Both the position numbers and the translations under genes were made by a program. The notes beneath the pieces were generated by a model. That model searched no databases. It saw only the letters and a program-made list of their open reading frames with translations, and was not told the DNA's origin. A DNA stretch of 64,000 bases from Vermamoeba vermiformis (lineage: Eukaryota > Tubulinea > Echinamoebida), in contig JBEWZL010000121.1 in the NCBI GenBank assembly GCA_045837725.1, positions 388,256 to 452,255 on the forward strand, written 5' to 3'. Shown here piece after piece: positions 55,021-64,000 of the stretch (within the stretch, counting starts at the first letter, position 1; each line of letters begins with the position of its first letter).

Positions 55021-58000
55021 TTACGAAATTTCCATAGTATCACTTAAGAAAGGGTGTTGAAGGCATTCGTCAGTGCTTATGCGTCGATCTGGATCCCATC
55101 GTAACATCCGTTGAAGAAGATCCACTACATAATACATATTAGCCACCATTATATATATTGGCTACTAACCTCCTTCCTCTGTGGCTAATCCACTCAACTC
55201 TCCTTGTTTAACTTTCATAATTAACAATTCGCGTGTCACCTTTGATCGGATCCGTATGCCGTACATCTACCACAACTTTATTAGCCTATAATATTGCTAT
55301 ATATATCCATACCTTCTCAGCACAGACAAGACCAGCTGAGAAAACGTCCATTTTGTTCGTTTGAGGGTTGTTGTAAATTCTTTCCGGCGCAAAGTAGACT
55401 GCCGTGCCACCATGAAAATAACGGCAAGTGCAGCCCTCTGGAACTTCCACAGTAAACTATGATATTGAAACATAAATATACTGCAACATAATGCAAGTAT
55501 TTTACTTACACCAAAGTCAATCAGTTTGATCTCGTTTGTTGCAGGATCCACCATAACATTGTCGTGCTTGATGTCACCATGAATAAAGCCTTGAAAGTGC
55601 ATGTAATCCAATGCCTTAATTAGGATAATACTACATGTCAATATGATGATGCATGAACTAATACAAGATGATCATACCTCTAAAAATCCATGCATAAATT
55701 GCTTCAACTGGTGCAGATCTTTGTAATCAGGAAGGGGCAACAACAATTCCAGCCATAATTGCACCTTGCTGTTCCATCTGGTAATCTCATCGCGTACTCG
55801 CTTCACAATTCCTGAGCCTTCAACAGCAATGTTAGTTTGAGTCTGCAGAGTGCTGACTAGATTGCAATCTTGCTACTTGATCACAATCATTTGATGAACT
55901 GTACCTGGAAGTCTTCTTATTACTCCTGCTTCATGATATGCCGTGGATGCAGAATCGAATTCTTTGATAGCGATCTCCTTGCCACTAACTTCATCAAAGC
56001 AACGGTACACTCGTGTGACACATCCCTAGGATTAGGAATTAGTCTAGCTTCACTATTTGTTAATAATCAATAATACTGAGTAGATAAGGCCTTCCTTCTG
56101 TAGCAGTTGATTCGTGATCTTCTCATAGTGATTGACATTGCTCTGGTTGTTAGGCAATGTTTGGGCCTGTTTCTGATCTGTTTTAAATCTGTTGTGGTCA
56201 GGACCTTCATTGTCATTCTTTCTTTTCTTCAGCTCACTATCATGATGATATTTTCTCTTTGTGCCCTGTTTGCCCTTTTCATTTGAGTCTGTCTTGTTTT
56301 GCTCCTCTGCCTTCTTCACTTGCTTTTTCTTGTGATGATCAGCAGTTGTTTGTGCAGTCAAAATCATGGTCGCATCTTCAACAGCACTATTCATCTGATC
56401 AAGTGTCTTTGGTACCAATTTCAATGTTTGAGAAGTCTGGTATGCTGCCAAACGTGCCATCACAACACCAAATTGGAGCCATGTAATGTAGTTCTGTGTT
56501 AGCTTGAAGTTGGACACACAATGTGCTTGGTATTTAAATTTCAGATCATCATCGTTTGTATTCTCGAGTACAAACACTTGCCAATTGTGTTGTCTGACAT
56601 AGAAGCCAAGTGTAAAATGACGAGGCTTCTGGTAGAATTTTTCTTCTAAATCTCTTATCATGGCCATCTCGATCAGTAATTTAACACTAATAGAACATTA
56701 ACAACATTGTTTTTCTAAATATTCAGTACTTACATGTCAGTTTTGTCATACTCCTCTCCTTGACATTCAACCACAATGTGTGGCAAAACAGATTCTCCCA
56801 TGAGTGGAAGCCATGTAGATTTGTTTGACAATAATTTTTCCAAAAAATTTGTCATTGGATGTTCTATACGAGCAGACACCGTGCTCTCTTTGATGTCAAC
56901 ACACCAATGTGAGGCTGCCAAATCAGGCTTAACTGAACAAGCTGTGTCAAATTCTGGATGATGGTAAAGCTTGTGGTATTGCCTATAATAATAAGGTTAA
57001 AACTCTTTTTTGTACTGTTGCAAATACTTACGATTCAATGTTGCCAAAAATGTGACAAAATGCTCTTGCCATTGTTACAATCTTTGCCTTACTGGTGGTA
57101 GAGAAATTTGTCTCCTCAAATATGTATCTCAACGAATTGAAGTGCTGCTTCCATCTTGCATCATTAACATGAGTGATGGTCCAATCACCTTCAGTCATAT
57201 CATACTTGTCTTCCAATTTAATGACCTTTGTGATGTCACTAGGTGGTAAGTGCTCCATTTGCTCTTCGTGCATTGGGATCTTGCTGACATCAAACACAAG
57301 CCAAGGGAACTTCGGCAGAGACTCTTGCATCATCGTATTATTAAAAGATGTATCTGCTTCGATGTCATAATGTATTTTTGCTTTGGCTAAGTGAGTCGCA
57401 TTGAATTTAAAGCTCGAAATGTCAGTTATGTCTTTTGTCTCATCCACGATCATCTGTTAAAACAGATTTAGTACAACCATAATATATATTCAAATGCAGC
57501 CTATAGGTACCTCTGTAATATAAGCGTATTTTGACGGAGTTGATTCATTAGGTTCGGATGCAGGTTTTTCAAACTGAGATTGCAATTGCGGGACGGTCAA
57601 AACATTGGTAGATATCACTAAATAAATAAATTAAATATATGTACTAAGCTTTGTAAGTTCAAAACGGCCTTACCGTGTTTTTTTGTTTCGGATTTGCTTT
57701 GAGCGCCATTTTCCGTCGTTTTTGCAGTCTTGGAACTAAGTTGCTTGGTAGGCTTCCTTGTATTGGTACCTTGAATAGGACGGTTGGTTTTATTCTTCGT
57801 CTCACCAGTTTTTGGTTTCGTTTCGGCTTTTGAGTTCGAACCTGCATCCGCATCAGATTTCGGATCCACTGTTGAAACGAAGATAAGTTCTGCTCCGTGT
57901 TTTTCGTACGATTTAATATGCTTCATATTATTATCTGCCAAACATCTTCGCAGGAGCTGGACCAATTCTTTCTTCCGCTTCGGTTGTTGAAGATCAGATC

Positions 58001-58100
58001 TTTGCTTGCGGTAATAATCCAATATTTGTCTTAATATTGGTACAGTAGTCTTCTTATTTTCTACCAGCTCTTTTATGCTCGGATGTGGTGCTTCTGACAT
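55021..58100 (-). CDS. FunK1-like protein kinase with SAP-like N-terminus
   Basis: Eleven exons: 57674-58100, 57511-57617, 57032-57453, 56734-56982, 56077-56686, 55905-56025, 55678-55856, 55510-55614, 55313-55456, 55170-55266, 55021-55124; about 854 aa. The N-terminus (TVPILRQILDYYRKQ, then PKRKKELVQLLRRCL) resembles a SAP DNA-binding helix pair. A Lys-rich linker follows. Then comes the long pre-kinase region seen in fungal-type FunK1 kinases (SHWCVDIKES, TLGFYVRQHNWQVFVLEN) with a basic, NLS-like insert (KRKYHHDSELKKRKND). The catalytic half has VYRCFDEVSGKEIAIKEFD (VAIK-type Lys), IHGDIKHDNVMV (HGD in place of HRD), KLIDFG, APERIYNN and RMLRWDPDRRIS. The FunK1 match is from memory of overall layout. 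The start codon directly abuts the stop of the next gene upstream. Confidence 0.7.
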
Positions 58101-59468
58101 TTAAAATACAATTGTTCTGACGAATCCGTTTTTTTGCATTTTGCGCGGGAATTTAAACGTTGGATCAACGAGAGATCTCTCGTTCCAGTTGATGGCATAA
58201 CGATTCACTATATCATCATAGCGTCCAATTAAATGACTTTTGAGTGATAACAGCTGCTCCATATTCGCCGTATTTCTCTTGCGAGAATGCTGTTTTGACG
58301 CATCCGACAAAGCGAACAAAGAGCCGCCTATCCAAGTGACATAGAGTCTATCATATGTAGCCGTAATATCGATACTTGGTGCTGCATATTCGTGTCGTTC
58401 ATTAAACTGGATCAGATCTCGCGTTAATCTCTCGGTTAAATTTGGTAGCAATGAACATCCGCCAGACAACACTATATTCGACCAATATAGTTCTCTATAT
58501 TGTGGTTCTATATGAGCTATAGCCTGGCATATTGTCTCAACTAGTCCGCTGCTTTCTAATCCAACAAATGCCCGTCAAAAATTATTTCTGGCGCTCGAAA
58601 TCTTTCGCTATCTAAAGAAGGTTATTGTTAATTTTGTACTTATTATAATTATATATCTCTATATGCGTACTTATAGTCACTAAGCGTCCTTCGTTCGTGT
58701 TGTATTGTTGATCGAGCTCGTTTGTACTGCGAGATTTTTAGTGTCGCTTTGATAGTCCAATGTGACGTAACACAATTGTTCTTTTATATCTCGCACAATC
58801 TCCCGCTCAAAAATCGAAGGGAACGAATATCTATGGGACTTCATGTTAGTTCCGTGAAAAATACCGAATTGTCGGTCAATTGAAAATTAATGACTTATCA
58901 ACGCCTTACTAAGTAGAGTAATAGTATTTCTATAGCATATAGGGAAAATCTTCTCGTGAATTTTTGTCGTGTAAAAAATACTGACCCTTTCTCCACTAGT
59001 ATTTTCTGCAAATATTCAGTTACATCACGTCCTCCGACAGCATATGAAGACGATACATGGTGCACTAGTCGGCCTTCAGTGACGATAGATATTGATGTTG
59101 AACCGTCACCTGTAAATATAATGGTCAAAAAGTGGCTCAAAACCCGAGCGGATCCACTACTTCACAATATTACTCGTACGTTACATACTATCAAATACTA
59201 GTAATGTTATTATAATATATCGTACCCGAGTCTATGACTATTCCTGTATTCTTTCCCGCGTGATGAAGTGCAAGCACAGCTGGATCCGCCACGAGCAACG
59301 ATGGCAGGCAGAAATTTTCCAGCATGATCTCCGTTGTCTTTAAAAACGTTTTGTTCTCGTTTTGAGAGGATAGAGCAATTAATACGGGATATGCTTACGG
59401 TGCTACTTTCAACACTTCGTAAAAAGTGTGGTGCCAGATGTACTCGATGTCCGCCAAATCGTGATTCT
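58101..59468 (-). pseudogene. Actin-like pseudogene (C-terminal three quarters)
   Basis: Pieces match conventional actin in order: DIEYIWHHTFYEVLKVAP, then AYPVLIALSSQNENKTFLKT, NTGIVIDSG, GDGSTSISIVTEGR, GGRDVTEYLQKILVEKG, YSFPSIFEREIVRDIKEQL, CYVTLDY, YNTNEGRLVTI, SERFRAPEIIFDG, LESSGLVETICQ, NIVLSGGCSLLPNL and LYVTWIGGSLFAL. The N-terminal quarter of actin is missing. Between pieces the frame is broken at least four times: a TAA where actin has Glu after VAP (about 59395), and apparent single-base shifts near 59456, 58730 and 58585. Intron sites are kept, including the one after DSG that it shares in position and phase with the intact actin-related gene at 14565. Recent decay is likely; base-calling errors remain possible. 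A C-terminal extension (from about KQHSRKRN) differs from actin. Confidence 0.7.
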
Positions 59469-59486
59469 CTCTGTTTCAAATAAGTC

Positions 59487-60251
59487 CTATTCTTCATATG
59501 TACGTAGTGGTCTGTGTCCAGTTTTCGGATCAAATTCATCGCTCGTCCATAAAGTAACACTGTCTCGCATCAGGCCCAAAAATAAAGTGACGTCGCGATA
59601 GTCGTCCTCATTTAATGAATCTATTCTATTTACTGCTGCGTGGAATAATTCGCTGGCTATTGTTACAGCTCGCAAAGGATCGTTGAGCCGTTCATAAATA
59701 AAAGTTGAATATTCTAAAACGAATCCAAGTTTCACGCGATCCAAGTCGTCTAATTGCGTAGTATATTCCATTCCTGCTTCATATGCAATTTTAGCTTGAT
59801 TAATTGCGTTAATTCGGTCTTCGTCTCGCTTCAAATCCTGAATCTCTTTCCAATACTGGCCTTTTAATCTATAGAACGACACTATTTCAGCAATAGTTCG
59901 TGTCTTTGGCAGTACATCGTAGTCTATAATATTAATAGCCTCTAATATAATTTTTTCGTGCTCGTCTATCAATTTTTGTAAATAGATCTGACACAATTCC
60001 CACTGCCGATCCTTTGCTTTTGCGGCTAACCTAATCTCTTGACTACTGGTCTCTCTATAAGCAACTCTAAAGCGTCTAAAGTGCATCGACATTGCTATTG
60101 CAAACAGTCTACGCTCTTCGCTTGTAAACTCTCCATCCATTTTAGCAAGTTTTTTAATTCCTTGCCACATATCATCGAGCAGATCTGCTTGTTCAGCTAG
60201 GTTAATATTAAATACTATTTCTTCACGGATATTAATATTATTGGCTTCCAT
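59487..60251 (-). CDS. Divergent 14-3-3 protein
   Basis: Single exon, 254 aa, the family length. It aligns along its whole length: NLAEQADLLDDMWQGIKKLAKMDGEFTSEERRLFAIAM (helices A-C), YRLKGQYWKEI (helix E), NAINQAKIAYEAGMEYTTQL, VKLGFVLEYSTFIYERLNDP, AVTIASELFHAAV and the C-terminal signature DDYRDVTLFLGLMRDSVTLW. 14-3-3 proteins bind phospho-Ser/Thr peptides as dimers. In this copy the phosphate-binding residues look altered. The helix C Lys aligns with Ser (AMSMHFRRF), and the Arg-Tyr pair in helix E aligns with Lys-Glu (YWKE). One Arg of helix C is kept. It may bind unphosphorylated partners or only other 14-3-3 monomers. It lies 18 bp from the actin-like pseudogene. Confidence 0.82.
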   Translation of the reverse strand: MEANNINIREEIVFNINLAEQADLLDDMWQGIKKLAKMDGEFTSEERRLFAIAMSMHFRRFRVAYRETSSQEIRLAAKAKDRQWELCQIYLQKLIDEHEKIILEAINIIDYDVLPKTRTIAEIVSFYRLKGQYWKEIQDLKRDEDRINAINQAKIAYEAGMEYTTQLDDLDRVKLGFVLEYSTFIYERLNDPLRAVTIASELFHAAVNRIDSLNEDDYRDVTLFLGLMRDSVTLWTSDEFDPKTGHRPLRTYEE

Positions 60252-60357
60252 GGTCTTGTGTTGCAACGGTCAGATCAAAATAAATCTTTGTTTATTTTTC
60301 CGATTTCACTACCACGACTCTAACAGGTCGAATTGGCGTTATTATTACATATTTATC
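60252..60357. promoter_or_regulatory. Short divergent promoter, 14-3-3 and F-box genes
   Basis: Only 106 bp separate the two start codons (60251 on minus, 60358 on plus), so the promoters must overlap. No clear element is seen. Confidence 0.4.
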
Positions 60358-61568
60358 ATGGAGTGCCATTTGGACCTGCCGTCAGAGATATGGACTTCGA
60401 TTTTGGAATTTTTGGATGTCAAATCTGTCGCCGTATTCATTCCTCAAGTCAACAAATTATTTAATCAATTAAGTCTCGACGAAAAACTATGGAAGATTAA
60501 ATGCTTAGCAAAACGATTAGATTTTAAGATAAAAAAAGCGGATGAAACATTTAAACAATTTTGCTTGGCCTGTAAGTCTTGCTATTTCATTCTAATAGTA
60601 ACTAAATATTAATATTATACAATAAATCACTTAAGCAGGGTTGCATCAATGGCACCAAAAGACATCCAATTAATCTTTTTATTCCAGCCGATCCACCTCA
60701 ATTATTTCCTTTTCTTGGAATGGAAATAGGACATATAGCCACGGTCGAAGCTATAGAGAACAATAATCACAAGAAAGGGATTTCCACCGTAACTTTTCTT
60801 TTCGAACCAAATCTGCTTTTACGTCGGATTAATTTTTATCCAGGCCTTATTAAAGATATCACAACAACGTAGGTCCATATTAAAATACTTACCTTATTGC
60901 TGCACTCGATTCGTCAAATTAAAATTAAAATTATAAAATTCAGTACGCGTATTGAATTCGATCTTTAATTAACGTTTATATCCTTAGAGAGAAGCTCTTC
61001 AAGGCGTTTAATAATTTTGAGCGGCCGTGGTACGACTTATTGATATTTCTGCGCCGAAAATTTGGAAATTACAAGATGGCACCCTTGCCCAAATATCAGC
61101 CCATACGATTCTCCACTTTTTTTACAGCTGGCGTGCATACCATCGCGATGTATAAGGATGTTTATTATAGGATTGGTATTTCATTCAAAAGCGCTGGAAG
61201 TAAGTTCATTTTTCCGAAAATTCTGGATTTAGATCCGTACCAAACAAAGAAATACTTTCTTTAATACCATAAATAAATTAAATTTGCTGCTATTATTACT
61301 ATAGTATCATAAATAGGCGCAATAATTACATTTAAAGTGCTGGATCGTGCTTTTAGTTTCGGAAATATCTTTCAAACTAAGCAAATAACACTAATTATTA
61401 TTATTTTTCTCAGAAAATGAGCGCACATGCACCACAAGTCTCGTGACCATTGAAAGTCCCAGCGACAACGCGACAGCACTGACCTGGGCCGAGCAGTATC
61501 ACAACCGAACTTTAGAACCAGATAACTATGCCATTCCTGACGATGTGTTGTTGGCTTATAAAGACTAG
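60358..61568 (+). CDS. F-box protein
   Basis: Exons 60358 to about 60571-60597, 60639-60868, 60988-61199, 61414-61568; about 270 aa. The N-terminus is an F-box: CHLDLPSEIWTSILEFLDV, then VNKLFNQLSLDEKLWKI. The remainder (PINLFIPADPPQLFPFLG, ISTVTFLFEPNLLLRR, FERPWYDLLIFLRRKFG, RTCTTSLVTIESPSDN) was not recognised and may be the substrate-binding part. The first junction is unresolved. The strong donor GTAAGT at 60572 gives a phase that stops soon after. The weaker GTAACT at 60598 keeps the frame but implies an intron of only 41 bp. The other junctions agree. Role: probable SCF ubiquitin-ligase adaptor. Confidence 0.6.
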
Positions 61569-61851
61569 TCGAATATAGCAATATATAGCGATATTAATGG
61601 AGCTGCTGGGAGATTTGGCTTTAAGATTAAAATGTGATTAAAAATGTGACACGTGTCAACCCTTGGAAAAGCAGGAGTACGGTGAATTAAGTCTGTATAA
61701 GCGTATGATTATAATAAGAAGCTTATAATTGTAATAATTAGGGTTTATTCCGTATTAATTGTGCGATCCGTTTCATTTGACAACAATTTTTTTGACTCAA
61801 ACGAGATTTTGAACAGCCAACGCATTTATTATTTATTTATTTATATGAACC

Positions 61852-64000
61852 ATGGCCAAGGGCTGCTTACTATGTTGCTATGACGCAACATTAGTGGTAG
61901 CAGTCTTTTGTTGGATGGTGGCTGTTGGCGCGTTTGTGGCCGGAGTTTCAGCTTACGCCTTCTATCAAGTGATAATAGGGTTTTGGATATTTATGGGCAT
62001 ATCATTGGCTCTATCTGTCGCAGGATATTTAATGTCAAGAAGAAGGCTCAGATGGCGCGATAATTCAAAACGGTCAAAAGGATGGAGTAAGGCAATTAAT
62101 TGCTTAATAATTCGTATCGCATTTTATAGTATTTTTTTACGTTAATAATAATGGTGAATAATAACGCAATCAAGAAAAATGTGTTGCGAATCTGTAGAAT
62201 ATTAATTTTAATTTTCTAATTATTATAGGATCGATTACCGAGCCACCAGTAGTGCAATATATTTATGTAGTATTAACTGGCACTGTATTGCTCGTTTTTT
62301 TCGGCTCCATTATTTGGATCACGCAATCTGAATACCGGCCGTTGCTTGACGTCAAGTTTTTAAGCCGTGGACAATTAAGCCATAATTCTGCTACATTTTT
62401 AATAAGAGATTCTGCTCGTACTTCAGTCGTAAGTCCATTTTGAATCAAATCTTTTTTTTATGTTTGCGCGGCTTAAGATCTGCTTTCAAATTACGGCATT
62501 TATGATATTAATTATAATATCAGATCATGTACTATCGTACCGTTGGCTCGCAACAATGGCAAGAAACAATTGAATTCGATTTAACTGAAGCCAGAGACTT
62601 TTTAGCGGGCATTACGCTTCAAAATTTAACGCCAGCAACAGATTATGAATTCCAAATTATATATGATAATGGCGAGTATACTAGTGATATACAGTCATTT
62701 AGGACGAGGCCTATTCCAAGTCCTAACGGCACTTACGCGTTCAAATTTGGATTTGGATCTTGCATCTACAAACAGACCGATCCTTTTTATAAGTAAGTCC
62801 TATATTTTAGTTTAAAATATTAATATTTACCTTATCATATTGTTTTTTTATGATATTAACGAGATTTAAAAAAAAAATTAACGGATGCAGGATCTAAAAA
62901 TCTCAAAATTAACTTATTTTATCGCTAGTATTAAGGCCATGGCAGAAGAAAATCAAGACTTCAATTTATTTCTCGGAGATTTCATTTACATTGACCACCC
63001 GTTCCCTCTAAACGCAAAAACATCGTTTTATCATTATCGCTACAGATCCGTACACAGCGACGAATATATCAGCCAATTATTGTCTTATCCGAGCTATTAT
63101 ATGCGTAAGTCATACATATATATTATTATTAATTTATCTAATCGAATTTTTTTCAGTGGACGATCATGAAATTGAAAATGACTGGGATAAAGGCACATCC
63201 GTAAGATTTTTATCAAATTTATTATTAATTCGATAATAAAATTGATAAATTTCATTTGCAGGGCAAATATTTCGACGCCATAGCGGCCTGGAAAGATTAT
63301 TGTGGCGTAAACAACCCGAAATTTAACGCCACGGCTCCCGAGAGTAAGACTTGCCTAATTAGGAAATATGAACTGATTTCTATTTTTAGATGTAGCGCAT
63401 TATTATAGCTTTGATATTGGCAGCGCTTCATTTTTTATCGTTGACACGCGAACTTTCAGATCTCCAAATCGCGAGGTAAATATCGCTTAATTAATTATAT
63501 AGCGTATTATATAGATCATATGCTAATGGTTTATTCATATTATAGCCCAATGATAGCGAAACTAAGACAATGTTGGGCGCAGATCAGTTACAGGATCTGT
63601 TCGCTTGGCTACTCAGTCATAATTCTTCGCAAATTAAGGTATAATAATTATAATTATATCAATCTAATCCATATATTAATAAGCTACTGATACTAAAAAT
63701 ACCATGATTTAATTTTTTAATTTTTTTTTAGTTCATCGGCACATCCGTCCCGTTCACTGAATTGACGGTCGGATCAGATGTTTGGTCTGGTCGCACAGTC
63801 GAGCGTCAAAAGATACTCGATTTCATCGTGCAGCACCACATCAACGGCATCGTGTTTTTGAGTGGTGACAGTCATTGGGCTGGGGCTTATAAATTGCGCA
63901 AAGGTAACTCAAGCAAATACATTTTCATTAAATTTAAAAATAATACGTACTGCTAGAAATAATATTATCTTGATTGCAAACAGCCGTAATTTTCTTTTTT
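61852..64000 (+). CDS. PhoD-like alkaline phosphatase/phosphodiesterase, membrane-anchored, partial
   Basis: Exons 61852-62086, 62229-62428, 62524-62792, 62929-63104, 63157-63200, 63262-63343, 63390-63475, 63546-63638, 63732-63903, and probably a further exon from 63984 running off the window. The N-terminus is hydrophobic, with about three helices (VVAVFCWMVAVGAFVAGVSA, IIGFWIFMGISLALSVAGYL, and YVVLTGTVLLVFFGSIIWI). A fibronectin-like strand domain with LTPATDYEFQIIYDNGEY follows. The PhoD metallophosphatase core then reads FGSCIYKQTDPFY, FNLFLGDFIYID, LDDHEIENDWDKGT and FLSGDSHWAG. PhoD enzymes hydrolyse phosphodiesters or monoesters with Ca/Fe at the active site. The catalytic face would be outside the cell or in the lumen. 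The C-terminus lies beyond the window. Confidence 0.85.

Noticed and set aside
59399-59560. A 14-3-3/actin fusion gene made by a 35-bp intron from GTACAT to AACAGAG.
   Set aside because: The phase works, but 35 bp is shorter than any firm intron here, and the actin part downstream has a stop and further frame breaks.

Overview
This is eukaryotic nuclear DNA from an intron-rich, compact, AT-rich unicellular organism. Almost every gene is cut by introns of about 50-150 bp. Donors are GTAAGT or GTACGT and acceptors are mostly TATAG or TTTAG. Neighbouring genes lie tens to a few hundred bases apart on both strands. The gene set (Wee1, FANCD2, 14-3-3, actin family, GH25 lysozyme, MICAL-type monooxygenase, Kre9-like GPI protein, FunK1-like kinase, trehalose-synthase-type glycosyltransferase) suggests a free-living protist such as an amoebozoan or an early-branching opisthokont. 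The sequence alone does not settle which.

Layout. 1-405: 3' end of an amidohydrolase. 467-4289: tandem pair of secreted, probably GPI-anchored proteins. 4550-6151: F-box/LRR protein. 6456-11963: FANCD2-like gene of about 25 exons. 12267-18862 (+): HGSNAT-like acetyltransferase, divergent actin-related protein, 5'-nucleotidase. 18967-21311 (-): Pro/Gly-rich membrane protein and GH25 lysozyme. 21800-25939 (+): GT4 glycosyltransferase with a complete 5S rRNA gene in its last intron, then a repeat-built membrane protein. 26316-34504: several small unknowns, an LRR protein and a MICAL-type flavin monooxygenase. 35991-40085: EF-hand protein and an FBXO11-like gene whose 5' half is lost in sequence of abnormal composition. 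40253-49305 (-): PA-domain 7TM protein, a large TSP1/PSI/Kre9 mosaic GPI protein, and a Ca2+-regulated mitochondrial carrier. 49921-53277 (+): Wee1-like kinase and a small membrane protein. 55021-60251 (-): FunK1-like kinase, an actin-like pseudogene and a divergent 14-3-3. 60358-64000 (+): F-box protein and the 5' part of a PhoD-like phosphatase.

How the genes work together. There are no operons. Recurring themes are genome maintenance and the cell cycle (FANCD2, Wee1, 14-3-3), F-box/ubiquitin ligase adaptors (four loci), the actin system (one intact divergent actin, one actin pseudogene, one MICAL-type oxidase), and surface or secreted proteins (GPI proteins, lysozyme, 7TM protein). Exon boundaries were worked out by hand from splice motifs and reading phase. 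Junctions that did not resolve are flagged. No mobile element, CRISPR array or viral element was recognised.
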